This document shows positions 12,001-63,795 of a DNA stretch of 64,000 bases, in pieces. Origin of the DNA: Tragulus kanchil (Eukaryota; Chordata; Mammalia; Artiodactyla; Tragulidae); contig JAIOJX010000024.1 in assembly GCA_022376925.1 (NCBI GenBank), positions 167,059,608 through 167,123,607 on the forward strand. Direction: 5' to 3'. The position numbers were made by a program, and so were the translations under genes. The notes under the pieces were generated by a model. That model searched no databases. It was not told the DNA's origin and saw only the letters and a list, made by a program, of their open reading frames with translations. The stretch's first letter is position 1; each line of letters starts with the position of its first letter.

Positions 12001-13124
12001 ACACTTGCTTCTAGTGAACTTCAGATGACGCGTTTGGAGCAGCTGTGAGCACACCGTGACTTCCCCAAAGAAAAAGCTTCTCTTTCCCCAACGACGCCCT
12101 CTCTGTTAGGAAAGAAAAGAATTGGAAAAAAGAATAGGAAAGAAAAAATGTTAGCATTGTCGGACGGGTTAATTTCACCTCCACTCCACCTTGGCAATGA
12201 TCAGAACCCTACATGTATACGTAAAGCGGCAGGCCACACCTCTCGGTTTATTTCCTGCCTCCAGTTAATTTTGTGACCTTGAAGCAAGACCCGTCATTAC
12301 TAACAAAATGTTTACCTGAAGACAAAAGTGTTGCGGAATCTAAAGAATTTAATATTTGTTAAGAGCGCTGAGGATTTCAGCTGTCGGACTTGCCAAACTA
12401 AGATTCTACTCTCCCTAAATCTGCAGACATCCTAATTTTCGTATATTTTTTACTGCAGCCACGAAAAATGTCCAGTGATCTTTGTTAGGGAAGTGTTCCT
12501 CTCGTAGGCTTGGTCTGCGGCTTTGCTGTGTAAGCAGATTTTGCATTTCACCAGATTCTGTTTAAGATTCATTATTGTACATCTTTCATGATGGACTTAG
12601 ATTGTTTCTCGTAATTACAGAGTACTGGACAGTCTGACTGTAGGTTGTTGTTATGTTTTCAACGTGTTGAAATGTGTATTCCATTTCTTGTGGCAAATTA
12701 GGTGTATCTTTTAAATTAGATAGCAAGGACACAACAACTTGTCATTAAGGACGTAAATATGTATTATAACACATAGATACTGTGGTTTTTGAGAAGACAG
12801 TGCGTCAGACAAAAATATTTTAAACATGTCTTTCTAGAATTTAATATTTTAATATATTTACTTGAGCTTTGTCAGTTGTTATGGTCGTTTGTTAGTGTGA
12901 ACATAATAGGAAATAACTTACTGGTTCAGGGTGGCTTTTGAAAAGCAGGAGAGTCAGTACATCACATTTTTTCTATATAATGTCCAGCATTATATTATGA
13001 ACTCTTCTACATGAAAAATACTTATTTTTGTAGAGATGAAAAGGAAAAGGAAAAAAGTGTCTATTTAATATGAGGTGCTAATAAGTTGGGAACTAATGAG
13101 TCTTTTTCATTTTAATCTTGGTTA

Positions 13125-13620
13125 TTGTCCCAGTTGCCTATTGCTATATAACAGTTCACTCTAAAAGAAAGTAGCTTAAAACTACAATTTAGTACCGCAT
13201 TTTCCTTCGGGCTGACTTGATTCAGCTCATTGGTTCTGGATGAAGGTTTCTTGTATTTGTAGTCACATACTCAGCTAGGATTGGCGTCGTCTGAACGCTC
13301 AACTGGGCAGAGCGTCCAGGATGGCTCATGGCCGCGGGTGGCAGTTGATGTCCATGGGGCTCCGGCTGGAGACAGCGGCCGAGTGCCTGCAGCATGGCCT
13401 CTTCCTGAGTCCCGGGCATAGCGCAGCATGGAGGCCGGGTTTAAGAGCAGGTGTTTGAAGGGTCAGGAAGTGGAGGCTTTCTCTTCACGTCTTTTAAAGC
13501 CTGGACCCAGAAATTGGCACAGCGTTACTTCCAGCATCTTCTGTTTGTCAGAGTGGTCGGAGTCTCTCCTCCATCAGATGACAGACCTTTTGAAGGAGCC
13601 ATTGCTGAAAAACTCGTGAC
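13125..13620 (+). mobile_element. Ancient mammalian interspersed repeat, family not assigned
   Basis: Contains TTGCCTATTGCTATATAACA, TCCAGGATGGCTCATGGCCG and AGAAATTGGCACAGCGTTAC, in the order seen in a widespread old mammalian repeat. I cannot name the family with certainty. Confidence 0.5.
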
Positions 13621-13799
13621 CGTTTTTAACCTACCATAATTTTGTTGACGACGTTGTGGTTAGACTAATATTTGGATAGAATAGTAGATGCACAGTAAGT
13701 TACACTTCAGTTTCTTTAGCCATCTCATGGGACATTATAATTTCGGAGCACTTTTTGTAAAAATGTTTTCCATTTGATACCTTTGAAAACTCTATAGAA

Positions 13800-13905
13800 A
13801 CTGATGGATTATTTCCATTTTGAAGATGAAAATGAACTGGTGGCATTGGAATATTTAAGGAATTTGCCCAGAGTCATATGAGAGTAAGTGGAAAATGAGA
13901 CTAAG
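13800..13905 (+). mobile_element. MIR SINE fragment
   Basis: ATTATTTCCATTTTGAAGAT, GAATTTGCCCAGAGTCATAT and AGAGTAAGTGG follow the MIR core and 3' part. Confidence 0.65.
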
Positions 13906-14195
13906 ACTTGTAATACTTTCATAATATAGAATTTATTAATGTAGTAAATGATGAAATGTTATATTAAATTATTTTGGAATTACACATTTATAACCATGCT
14001 AATTCAAGTAACACAGTACTCATGTGTAGTGAATAAGATTAGTATTGAGAGAGCTAAACTTTGTTTCTTCTAACACATTACAGTTTAGTCTTTTATATTC
14101 TCTGAAATGTACTGATAGTGATGTGAACCTGCATGTCTTTCCTTCTTTTTTATTTTTTAAAAATATTTGTGTATTTCTTTCTTTCTTTCTTTTTT

Positions 14196-14518
14196 AAAGA
14201 TTTATTTATTTATTTATTTTGGGCGGGGGTCTGGTTGGGGAGGGAGAGGAACGGGGTGGGCCACTTCCATTGGTCTTTCATTTCTCCGTTTTCATCCATC
14301 TTTTGTTCCTTGGCTCCTGCGGGCCTCCCATTGCGGTAGCATCTGTTGTCACAGAGTGCCGGCTCTGGGCGCATGCGCTCCAGAGCTGTGGATCGGTAAT
14401 TGGACACATCGGTCCAGCCGCTCCGTGGCATGTGGGATCCTCCCAGGCCAGGGATCGAACCGGCGCCCCTTGCACTGCAAGGCGGTGTCCTTATCCACTG
14501 GACCACCAGGGGAAGCCC
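14196..14518 (-). mobile_element. CHR-type SINE, long body, intron 1
   Basis: Antisense element with head complement ACTGGACCACCAGGGGAAGC, body with GCGCATGCGC at 14369-14378 and a TTTATTTATTTATTTATTTT tail. TTGTGTATTT flanks it at about 14166 and 14520. Confidence 0.9.
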
Positions 14519-14524
14519 TTGTGT

Positions 14525-14858
14525 ATTTATTTATTTATTTTTGGCTATTCTGGGTTTTCACTGCTGCCACAGGCTCTTCTCTAGTTGCAGGGAGTGGAGG
14601 CTACTCACTAGGTGAGCAGGCTTCATGTTGCGGTGACTTCTCTTGCTGTGGAACTCGGGCTCTAGGGCACACGGGCTTCAGTAGTTGCAGCACATGGGCT
14701 CTGTAGTTGTGGCTCCGAGGCTCTAGAGCACAGGCTCCGTAGTTGTGGTTCATGGGCTTCGTTGCTCCACAGCATGTGGGATCTTCCTGGATCAGGGATC
14801 GATCTCGTGTCTCGATTGACAGGCGAACTCTTTACCACTGAGCTACCAGGGAAGCCTC
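14525..14858 (-). mobile_element. CHR-2-like SINE, intron 1
   Basis: Antisense CHR family with a different, longer body of repeated TAGTTGTGG/GGGCTTCAGTAGTTGC units, head complement GAGCTACCAGGGAAGCC. Directly adjoins the previous SINE. Confidence 0.85.
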
Positions 14859-14869
14859 TTTGTTTTTTT

Positions 14870-15190
14870 CCTAAATTCAAGTATAGTTGATTTATAATGT
14901 TTCAGATGTACGGTGAAGTCAGTCATATAGATTTATATAATTTTTCAGATTTTTTGGCATTATAGGATATTATAAGGTATAGAATATAGTTCCCTGTACT
15001 ATACACTAGGTCCTCATTCTTTATCTATTTTACATATAGTAGTGTGTGTGTTTGTTAGTTCCAAATTTATCCTTCCATGCCCCCTTTCCCCTCTGGTGAC
15101 CGTAAGCTTGTTTTCTATGGCTATGAATCTATTTCTGTTTTGTCAATAAGTTCATTATTTTAGTTTCATTATTTTAGAGTCCACATGTAA
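14870..15190 (-). mobile_element. L1 3' UTR fragment, intron 1
   Basis: Sequence resembles the artiodactyl L1 3' UTR in reverse (AAGTATAGTTGATTTATAATG, CCCTGTACTATACACTAGGT). Directly follows two antisense SINEs. Confidence 0.7.
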
Positions 15191-15464
15191 GTGATCTTTG
15201 TCCTAATGTCTTTCTAATGAAGTGAAATTATTGTACATTATAATATCAGTTTTGAAACAGATGAAAACACTGCGGGTATTAGCAATCATTAGGATTTTAT
15301 TTTCTTAATTATAAAATAATAAAGATGAAAAGTAGTCCTCATAGTACTTCGTAATTTTGGGGAATTATATAACTTAAGATGTTGATTTCAGCTGAAAACT
15401 AGTTGTCATCTTTGAATTGTTCTGTTGCTTCTACTGACATGCTTATACCCATTCTTTATGCCCA

Positions 15465-15625
15465 TGGTTCTCTGTCTTGATTGTATGTTAGAATGAGCCT
15501 GAGGAGTGTTATAAAAACATATATGTTCAGATCTCACATGCAGATTCTAATTGAACTATTTAGGAATGAATTCTATGCATCAGAATTTTTTCTAAAGTTC
15601 TAGTATACAGCCAGGGTTGCAAGAC
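15465..15625 (+). mobile_element. Possible MER5A-like fragment
   Basis: Order of motifs (ATGGTTCTCTGTCTTGATTG, AGATCTCACATGCAGATTCT) loosely follows MER5A. Strongly diverged. Confidence 0.35.
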
Positions 15626-16553
15626 ATGGCCCTTTTTTTGGTACGTACTAAGTACAGCTGGGTTCCCAGTTCATCCAGTTAGCATCTGCTTAAAAATAAA
15701 TAAATAAAAGATAAAGAAGGAGAAGAGATAAGAAATGGAGCAAGGTTATATATGTAGATAGACACCTATTTGTAGAACAGTTACCCTTGTCTTTTTTCTA
15801 GGAATGATCCTTCTTAATAAAACCAAAACATTTTGGCACAGCCTGTGAGTGCTTATAGTAGGCTGCTTTACCATCGAGCACTCGCCTTTCGCATGAAGAG
15901 GTGGAAGCTGCATCAGGAGGTGCGTTCTTCGTGTTCGCTCGAGCCCCCAGCACTGCGCTTTGAGTCCTAGATGTTCACTAGACTGAAGCTAGGTTTTCTT
16001 CACGCTTCAGCACTAGCCTCATTAATTCACTCTGTTTAGCAGTGTAAGAACTTTGTAACTTTAGAATTCTCCAAATTCTGACCCTTCAGATATCGCCAGC
16101 TGTAGAGAAAAAAGGCCTCGTTGTCTTAGTGATTCATTCTCCTGATTGCAGTTACTAGTGTAAATGATGTTTATGTTTTTTGAAACTATTTTAGAAGTTT
16201 TAAAAATATACATAAAAGTGAAGAGAAAAGAATTGTTTAAACCGTCTATCCTAGATAACTTACTATTTCAATGTCAGTGCTTTGTTTTCTCCCCAAACGA
16301 TAGGGATTATAAAAGTTAACATGAATGCCTTACTGGTTGATTGAGCACGTTTGGTCTTTCTGTGAACCTCGTGTCTAATTACGTGTTTACACCTCGATCA
16401 AGACCTCTTTCTTTAGGTGTCACTTCTTTTTCGTACGCTTAACAAGTTCAGATTGGTTTGTGAGCCGTGGTTCTTCTGTGGCTCCATGTTGCAGCCAGGC
16501 TGTCTGGCAGTCAGGGGCCACTTTCAGTTGCCACAGCTGGAGAACTGTGGCCA
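15501..16553 (+). repeat. Duplicate block 4, first copy
   Basis: Direct repeat of 16572-17623 at offset 1070, in intron 1. The repeat cuts through a MER20 element, which is truncated here after 89 bases. Confidence 0.92.
16465..16553 (+). mobile_element. MER20 fragment cut by block 4 junction
   Basis: Matches the first 89 bases of the MER20 at 17535 and stops exactly at the duplication junction. Confidence 0.75.
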
Positions 16554-16571
16554 GGCTCAGGTCTGGACACT

Positions 16572-17623
16572 GAGGAGTGTTATAAAACATATATGTTCAG
16601 ATCTCACATGCAGATTCTAATTGAACTATTTAGGAATGAATTCTATGCATCAGAATTTTTTCTAAAGTTCTAGTATACAGCCAGGGTTGCAAGACATGGC
16701 CCTTTTTTTGGTACGTACTAAGTACAGCTGGGTTCCCAGTTCATCCAGTTAGCATCTGCTTAAAAATAAATAAATAAAAGATAAAGAAGGAGAAGAGATA
16801 AGAAATGGAGCAAGGTTATATATGTAGATAGACACCTATTTGTAGAACAGTTACCCTTGTCTTTTTTCTAGGAATGATCCTTCTTAATAAAACCAAAACA
16901 TTTTGGCACAGCCTGTGAGTGCTTATAGTAGGCTGCTTTACCATCGAGCACTCGCCTTTCGCATGAAGAGGTGGAAGCTGCATCAGGAGGTGCGTTCTTC
17001 GTGTTCGCTCGAGCCCCCAGCACTGCGCTTTGAGTCCTAGATGTTCACTAGACTGAAGCTAGGTTTTCTTCACGCTTCAGCACTAGCCTCATTAATTCAC
17101 TCTGTTTAGCAGTGTAAGAACTTTGTAACTTTAGAATTCTCCAAATTCTGACCCTTCAGATATCGCCAGCTGTAGAGAAAAAAGGCCTCGTTGTCTTAGT
17201 GATTCATTCTCCTGATTGCAGTTACTAGTGTAAATGATGTTTATGTTTTTTGAAACTATTTTAGAAGTTTTAAAAATATACATAAAAGTGAAGAGAAAAG
17301 AATTGTTTAAACCGTCTATCCTAGATAACTTACTATTTCAATGTCAGTGCTTTGTTTTCTCCCCAAACGATAGGGATTATAAAAGTTAACATGAATGCCT
17401 TACTGGTTGATTGAGCACGTTTGGTCTTTCTGTGAACCTCGTGTCTAATTACGTGTTTACACCTCGATCAAGACCTCTTTCTTTAGGTGTCACTTCTTTT
17501 TCGTACGCTTAACAAGTTCAGATTGGTTTGTGAGCCGTGGTTCTTCTGTGGCTCCATGTTGCAGCCAGGCTGTCTGGCAGTCAGGGGCCACTTTCAGTTG
17601 CCACAGCTGGAGAACTGTGGCCA
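16572..17623 (+). repeat. Duplicate block 4, second copy
   Basis: Second copy of 15501-16553; an 18-base filler precedes it. This copy runs on into the complete MER20. Confidence 0.92.
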
Positions 17624-17752
17624 CTGCTGCTGTCTCGCGGGTCGGGGCCAGGGATGCTGCTGACCATCCTGAGGTGCACAGGGCCGCCCCACAGCAAAGC
17701 ATTTCTCAGCCCAACGTGTGAGTAGTGTCCAAGCTGAGAAATACTGCTGTAA
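17535..17752 (+). mobile_element. MER20 (hAT-Charlie) DNA element
   Basis: Order of segments fits MER20: TGGTTCTTCTGTGGCTCC at the left, TTGCCACAGCTGG, CCAGGGATGCTGCTGACCAT, then CCCACAGCAAAGCATTTCTC and AAGCTGAGAAATACTGCTGT at the right. MER20 copies are old in placental mammals. Confidence 0.75.
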
Positions 17753-18502
17753 ACTAGTCAGTTTTTTAAAGTACAGTATTCTTCTTCTTTTGTGTGTGTG
17801 TGAATAGCACTGTCATTGTTCACATGGCTCAGAGTTGAAAGTGTGTGAGTGAAGAGAGAAGATCCTGTGTCAGTCAGAGTATGTGTCTGCCTTTGCATGT
17901 TCTTTTCTTCCATGGCATGGTAGTCACTCTTTTCTGAAGTATCATTCCTTTGCTTCTGTTTCCTTCAAAACGGTCTGACATATCCCCACTTTGACCTGCC
18001 CAGAGGTACCCTTTTTCCCTTTAAATTCTGGCTTGTTATTGCCTGCTGAATTAAATATAAACAATTTGGGGTAGCTTCACAAAACTCCATATCCTTACCT
18101 AATGTAATTTATTATCGCTAGTCAGGGTTGACGATAAGGACTACTGAGATAGATGTTAGAGCTCTAGCATGTTAAGAGTCATGACTTGTAAAGATGAGTT
18201 ACTCTAATCCCTTGGTCTAATTATTTCCTAATAATCCTTATCATGTGCTCTGTGTCTATTATTACCTTCCCATACCGATTCTTTGTGTGTGTGTCTTTGT
18301 TCATGTTGATGCCCGCCTCCCTGACTGTATTCCTAGCTAGCTCCCTCCTTAGGGCAGGGGCCTGTCTCTCTCACAGCATCCTGAGGCTGCATGCTGATGA
18401 GGTGTGAGTAACTTAAAGCCTCCTCGTTCTTGTCATTTGGTCCAAATTCTGTACTGAAGGAGTGATATAGATAGGAAATAGTGTAGGATTTACACCAAGA
18501 AA

Positions 18503-18712
18503 TGGGTTTCTCTGGCGGCTCAGATGGGAAAGAATCTGCTTGCAGTGCAGGAGACCCAGGTTTGCTCGCTGGGTTAGGAAGACCCTCTGGAGAAAGGAAT
18601 GGCCACCCACTTCAGAATTCTTGCCTAGAGAATTCCATTCACAGAGGAGCCTGGCAGGCTACAGTCTGTGGGGTTGCAGAGAGTCAGGCACGACTGAGCG
18701 ATTGACAGCAGA
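18503..18712 (+). mobile_element. Bov-tA SINE, intron 1
   Basis: GGTTTCTCTGGCGGCTCAGA head, GCCACCCACTTCAGAATTCT body, GTCAGGCACGACTGAGCGAT tail. Confidence 0.9.
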
Positions 18713-18904
18713 TCAAGAAATGAACTCCAGGGTCTGGAACCATCAAGGATGGAAGAGGTGGGACTTAAGCTGTTGTCCTCATTGTTTTGGCTACAGCTAG
18801 TTGCCTACCCACGGGTTGAACTTGTGCTCCCTAAAGCGAAAGTGCAGAATCTTAACCTCTGCACCTCCAGGGACTTCCCTTAAGCTGTTTTTTTGTTTTT
18901 TTTT

Positions 18905-19147
18905 TTTTTAAAATTTTGGCCTCTTTTATTGGTTATTTATTTATTTTCATCCACCTTTATTCTTTGGCCTGTGCGGGCCTCTCGTTGCAGAGCACTAGCT
19001 CTAGGTGTATGTGCTCCAGAGGGCTGACTCCTAATTGGACACAGCGGCCCGCTCCACTGCTTGTGGGATCTTCCCAGGCCAGGGATCAGACCGGTGCCTC
19101 TTGCACTGCAAGGTGGATTCTTTACCCAGTGGGCCACCAGGGAAGCC
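18905..19147 (-). mobile_element. CHR-type SINE, long body, intron 1
   Basis: Antisense; GGCCTCTTTTATTGG tail side, GGGCCACCAGGGAAGCCCC head side. Confidence 0.88.
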
Positions 19148-19394
19148 CCTTAAGTTGGTTTTTGAAGGATGAGAGATCAGCACAAAAGATAAAGTCTGGG
19201 CTGGAAGAAGCTGCCCTCTTCAGGTTTTTTGTTGGTTTTTGTTTCTTTCAGTGATGATTGTGGCTTTTTAAGTGGATTTTTAAAAAACCTGCTCTTGTCA
19301 CTAGACACTAGTAGATACTCAGAAAATACTAGATTTGTTTTGTTTTTTAGCAGTGATTAATTCTTTAAAGAGTTGAGCCCTCAAGGGGTGCTTT

Positions 19395-19480
19395 TTTTGT
19401 TTTGTTTTTTTAATTTTTATTTTACTTTTTCTGCCCCATTGCAACCCTCCAGGCCGTCTCATAGCGCCCCTGTCAAGGGG
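19395..19480 (-). mobile_element. Short L1 3' end fragment, intron 1
   Basis: T-rich start plus the CAGGCCGTCTCATAGCGCCCC segment also seen in the L1 3' end at 35664-35810. Confidence 0.5.
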
Positions 19481-19493
19481 TGCTTTAAACCAG

Positions 19494-20578
19494 ATTATTT
19501 CGTCTGTTGTCTGGGCATTTTAACTGGAATGGATGTGGAGTGGATTGTATGAGATTTAAGACAGTCAGCTGATGTAGCGAGGATCATTGCTGTCTGAAGG
19601 CCAGAGCCGGGGTGAGATGAGACAAGGGATGTCCAGACTTTGGACAAACTCTCTTACTCTGTGATTCAGGTCACCTGCTCTCTGCTTCTCTTTGGAAGAG
19701 TCAGAAAGATGTCAAAAAGAAAGAGGGAGGTGTGTAGGCTTTCTATTTTCTGTTATCAACTAATTTTCAATACTGCCCGGATTTCATTTTTGGAGCATTG
19801 CTGTTTGATTAAGCTGGAGTCCTTATCTTCATCAGGTTTACCCATCTTAAGAAGTAATTTTTGTTTGTTTTATTTGAGTTCCATAGTTATTGAACATACC
19901 TGTGTATCAGTGGGCTTGTTTTTATTGTGCAGCAAAATAAGGAGATTGTAAATCCATTCAGTTATTCCGCCCTTAAGTTATTTTATGCCTGTCTCTTTTG
20001 AAATTTCTTAATGGCAAATGCAGCAGAATGACTTATCAAACATTTAATTCATTAAGGTTTACATGCATTTCAGCTGGATCTGTTTTCTTTCTCATTCGAT
20101 TAGAGCAAAATACTCTTTACCTTGTGCTTTGACTTCTGCAGAAATGTTTGGGATCATGGAGGGGGAAACAGCAGTTCAGGCAGTGCTGAAAGTGGTTTCA
20201 ACGCTAGCCATCTGTTTGACAGTGTAGCTTATAACTTAGTGAGTGAAAATGGAAACAACTGTGAGACTTTTATGATGTTTTCAGAGAAAGTTGTTCTTTA
20301 TTTCAGCTGTTCTCAAAAATCAAATAAGCACAGAAAAGATAACTTTGAAAAAGCACAGAAACCCTGATTAAAAACCTTGGTATCATCATCATCTTAGCCT
20401 TGTCCTTGCCCTCTGTGTGTCTGACTCGTTGCCACATTCTGTTATTCTACCTTTGTGGTGTCTCTCCTGTTTTCCTGCCTCTTCATTCCATCTCCCTGCT
20501 GCCCTGTTTCTGACCATCATCCTGCCTTAGGATCATTGTAATGGGTAACTAATGTCTTCCTTATCTCTAGCCTTTTAA
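19494..20578 (+). repeat. Duplicate block 5, first copy
   Basis: Direct repeat abutting 20579-21662, offset 1085, with a three-base G/A-run difference near 20160. Unique intron 1 sequence with no recognised element. Confidence 0.92.
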
Positions 20579-21662
20579 ATTATTTCGTCTGTTGTCTGGG
20601 CATTTTAACTGGAATGGATGTGGAGTGGATTGTATGAGATTTAAGACAGTCAGCTGATGTAGCGAGGATCATTGCTGTCTGAAGGCCAGAGCCGGGGTGA
20701 GATGAGACAAGGGATGTCCAGACTTTGGACAAACTCTCTTACTCTGTGATTCAGGTCACCTGCTCTCTGCTTCTCTTTGGAAGAGTCAGAAAGATGTCAA
20801 AAAGAAAGAGGGAGGTGTGTAGGCTTTCTATTTTCTGTTATCAACTAATTTTCAATACTGCCCGGATTTCATTTTTGGAGCATTGCTGTTTGATTAAGCT
20901 GGAGTCCTTATCTTCATCAGGTTTACCCATCTTAAGAAGTAATTTTTGTTTGTTTTATTTGAGTTCCATAGTTATTGAACATACCTGTGTATCAGTGGGC
21001 TTGTTTTTATTGTGCAGCAAAATAAGGAGATTGTAAATCCATTCAGTTATTCCGCCCTTAAGTTATTTTATGCCTGTCTCTTTTGAAATTTCTTAATGGC
21101 AAATGCAGCAGAATGACTTATCAAACATTTAATTCATTAAGGTTTACATGCATTTCAGCTGGATCTGTTTTCTTTCTCATTCGATTAGAGCAAAATACTC
21201 TTTACCTTGTGCTTTGACTTCTGCAGAAATGTTTGGGATCATGGAGGAAACAGCAGTTCAGGCAGTGCTGAAAGTGGTTTCAACGCTAGCCATCTGTTTG
21301 ACAGTGTAGCTTATAACTTAGTGAGTGAAAATGGAAACAACTGTGAGACTTTTATGATGTTTTCAGAGAAAGTTGTTCTTTATTTCAGCTGTTCTCAAAA
21401 ATCAAATAAGCACAGAAAAGATAACTTTGAAAAAGCACAGAAACCCTGATTAAAAACCTTGGTATCATCATCATCTTAGCCTTGTCCTTGCCCTCTGTGT
21501 GTCTGACTCGTTGCCACATTCTGTTATTCTACCTTTGTGGTGTCTCTCCTGTTTTCCTGCCTCTTCATTCCATCTCCCTGCTGCCCTGTTTCTGACCATC
21601 ATCCTGCCTTAGGATCATTGTAATGGGTAACTAATGTCTTCCTTATCTCTAGCCTTTTAAAT
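20579..21662 (+). repeat. Duplicate block 5, second copy
   Basis: Second copy of 19494-20578. The join shares only a few bases (AAAT/ATT). Confidence 0.92.
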
Positions 21663-22104
21663 CCTTACCTTGTACTGTTAGTTTGGATCATGTAACTGTT
21701 GTTAGATTCTTGCTTATGGCTTTCTGTTACCTTTAGAAAACAGTAAATGTTTTAATGTGACACTCACTGACTGTCTGCTCCTAGACTTATTTTTCAGGTA
21801 GTAGCAAATTCTTTTTCATTCTCTGTACTGGCTGATTCCTAAAGATGTTCTTTACTGTTTTTTGTTGTAGTTGTTCTTTACTTTTTTTACTTTTTCCTCA
21901 TACTCTTTCTCATCTCTATCAAAAAACCCTCTGTCACCAAAACGCACATAAATGTAGTCCCTTGCATGATGCCTCCTAAGATCTCACTAGACATACTTGA
22001 TCTTAATTTTTCGTATTGTACATTACTTGTAGCTCTTTATAATTTGATATCATGCTTATGGGTGGGTGCGTGTTGCATTAACACTAATGACTTTCTCCTT
22101 CACA

Positions 22105-22265
22105 TTAGTTATTTTTTATTAATTTATTATTTAAATCGAAGGATAATTGCTTTATAGGAGTTTGTTGGTTTCTGCCAGACCTCAGCAGGAATCCTCCACA
22201 GGTGTACATCTGTCCCTTCCTCGCGAGCTTCCCTCCCTCCCCCTTCCCGTCCAGGTTGTGCCAGA
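22105..22265 (-). mobile_element. L1 3' UTR fragment, intron 1
   Basis: Contains reverse-oriented L1 3' UTR text (AATTGCTTTATAGGAG, CAGGTGTACATCTGTCCC), resembling the start of the elements at 34430 and 35664. Confidence 0.6.
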
Positions 22266-22303
22266 GCCCGGGTTGGGCTCCCCGAGTCATGCAGCAAGTG
22301 GGA

Positions 22304-23359
22304 AATGGATTGCATCTCGTTCCTGGAGCACAGTGCCTTCTGTGGCAGGACATCTGTGGATGTTCAAATTGAGTTTAACTTTGAAATAGCTAATGGGTGG
22401 TTATTTAGGTTGCCTAGGTAGTGTATGTAGTTTTAATATTCTTTGTCTTTTAAAGATCCCAGCTTTAGAAGTAATCATGAGAAACAGATTTGACTGAAAC
22501 ATATTCTCAGCCTTCTTTTTAGAGGGTTCAAATAAATAACTTTCTTTTCCTAGCCAAGAAACTTAATTGTCATGAATCAACAAAATACTCTACCTGAATT
22601 TTTGTTTATCTGTGGTTAGGGATGAGTTATCAAGAAATGAGAAAGCATTAATATGTAAGATACACTGTGACTAAAATGAAAGTAAATTGGGGTACTTTCG
22701 GAGTTTCTTGTAGGTGAACAGAAGCCTTTTTTCCCTTCACTCAGCATCATAGGAGTCAGTGTTCACCAGTGTCTACCCATCCAATGATAGTGAACCGAGA
22801 GATGAGAGCAGTAAGATTGTGGAAATAAGTGATAGAAAAAAAAGTTCTTTTTTAATTGAAGTATAATTGATTTACAGTGTTATACCAATCTTTGCTGTAC
22901 AGCAGAGTGACTCAGTTTTACACATATATATTATACATTCTTTTTATGTATTTTTTCCATTACGGTTTTTCACAGAATATTGACTATGGTTTCCTGTGCT
23001 GTGCATTAGGAGTTGTTTATACATTCAAAATGTAGTAGTTTGTATCTACCAATACCAGACTCCTAGTCCATTGCCCTCCCACCCCCGATTTACTGCAACC
23101 TCCCCCTCACGGCTGCAGTTCTGTTCTTTAGGTCTACAAATCTGTTTCTGTTTTGTAGATAGGTTCTTTTGTGCCATATTTTAGATTCCACATGTAGGGA
23201 TATCATATGGTATTTGTCTTTCTCTTTCTGACTTATTTCGCTTAGTATAATAATCTCTGGTTGCATCCATCTTGCTACAAATGGCATTATTTCATTCATT
23301 TTAATGGCTGCGGAATATTCCATTGTGTATATGTACTGTATCTTCTTCATCCATTCATC
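22304..23359 (+). repeat. Duplicate block 6, first copy
   Basis: Direct repeat of 23388-24440 at offset about 1082, carrying an antisense L1 3' end. The 28-base join resembles a garbled continuation of the L1. Confidence 0.9.
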
Positions 23360-23365
23360 AATGTA
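22838..23365 (-). mobile_element. L1 LINE 3' end in duplicate block 6, copy one
   Basis: Reverse strand encodes EWMKKIQYIYTMEYSAAIKM and nearby L1 ORF2 tail residues, followed by the L1 3' UTR and an A-tail near 22838-22850. Confidence 0.88.
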
Positions 23366-23387
23366 TTTTTTTAGGTTGCCCTTAGGT

Positions 23388-24440
23388 AATGGATTGCATC
23401 GTTCCTGGAGCACAGTGCCTTCTGTGGCAGGACATCTGTGGATGTTCAAATTGAGTTTAACTTTGAAATAGCTAATGGGTGGTTATTTAGGTTGCCTAGG
23501 TAGTGTATGTAGTTTTAATATTCTTTGTCTTTTAAAGATCCCAGCTTTAGAAGTAATCATGAGAAACAGATTTGACTGAAACATATTCTCAGCCTTCTTT
23601 TTAGAGGGTTCAAATAAATAACTTTCTTTTCCTAGCCAAGAAACTTAATTGTCATGAATCAACAAAATACTCTACCTGAATTTTTGTTTATCTGTGGTTA
23701 GGGATGAGTTATCAAGAAATGAGAAAGCATTAATATGTAAGATACACTGTGACTAAAATGAAAGTAAATTGGGGTACTTTCGGAGTTTCTTGTAGGTGAA
23801 CAGAAGCCTTTTTTCCCTTCACTCAGCATCATAGGAGTCAGTGTTCACCAGTGTCTACCCATCCAATGATAGTGAACCGAGAGATGAGAGCAGTAAGATT
23901 GTGGAAATAAGTGATAGAAAAAAAAGTTCTTTTTTAATTGAAGTATAATTGATTTACAGTGTTATACCAATCTTTGCTGTACAGCAGAGTGACTCAGTTT
24001 TACACATATATATTATACATTCTTTTTATGTATTTTTCCATTACGGTTTTTCACAGAATATTGACTATGGTTTCCTGTGCTGTGCATTAGGAGTTGTTTA
24101 TACATTCAAAATGTAGTAGTTTGTATCTACCAATACCAGACTCCTAGTCCATTGCCCTCCCACCCCCGATTTACTGCAACCTCCCCCTCACGGCTGCAGT
24201 TCTGTTCTTTAGGTCTACAAATCTGTTTCTGTTTTGTAGATAGGTTCTTTTGTGCCATATTTTAGATTCCACATGTAGGGATATCATATGGTATTTGTCT
24301 TTCTCTTTCTGACTTATTTCGCTTAGTATAATAATCTCTGGTTGCATCCATCTTGCTACAAATGGCATTATTTCATTCATTTTAATGGCTGCGGAATATT
24401 CCATTGTGTATATGTACTGTATCTTCTTCATCCATTCATC
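23388..24440 (+). repeat. Duplicate block 6, second copy
   Basis: Second copy of 22304-23359; it ends 43 bases before USP8 exon 2, so this copy is the one joined to the coding exon. Confidence 0.9.
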
Positions 24441-24465
24441 TTTCAGTAGACATTTAAGATTATTT
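23919..24465 (-). mobile_element. L1 LINE 3' end abutting exon 2
   Basis: Same L1 as at 22838; here L1 similarity continues to about 24465, under 25 bases from the exon 2 acceptor at 24483. The exact L1 edge is approximate. Confidence 0.8.
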
Positions 24466-24547
24466 GTGTTCATTTTGTTTCAGAAAAGAACTACTTCTGA
24501 TGAAGTACACCATCCATTGTGAAAGTAAGAAGTAAAAATTATTCATC

Positions 24548-63795
<39,248 letters not shown>

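Larger units (their letters stand above)
11636..24483 (+). other. USP8: USP8 intron 1
   Basis: 12.8 kb between the non-coding exon and the first coding exon, carrying three duplicate blocks (4-6), several SINEs, L1 pieces, MIR and MER20. 12000-13100 and 17760-18480 are AT-rich with nothing recognised. Confidence 0.8.

Noticed and set aside
9977..12014. Long open frames (up to 272 codons) through the promoter on both strands
   Set aside because: They run through CpG-rich DNA where stops are rare, are not consistent between the two copies, and encode low-complexity Arg/Ala/Pro/Gly sequence.
14167..14706. Open frames of 100-200 codons repeated around the window (for example at 14167, 35836, 56245, 58390, 60988)
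   Set aside because: All coincide with CHR SINEs and translate the same SINE bodies; retroelement sequence, not genes.
20122..20367. Duplicated 80-codon frame in intron 1 (also 21207)
   Set aside because: No recognisable domain, differs by a 3-base indel between copies, and sits within duplicate block 5; likely chance.
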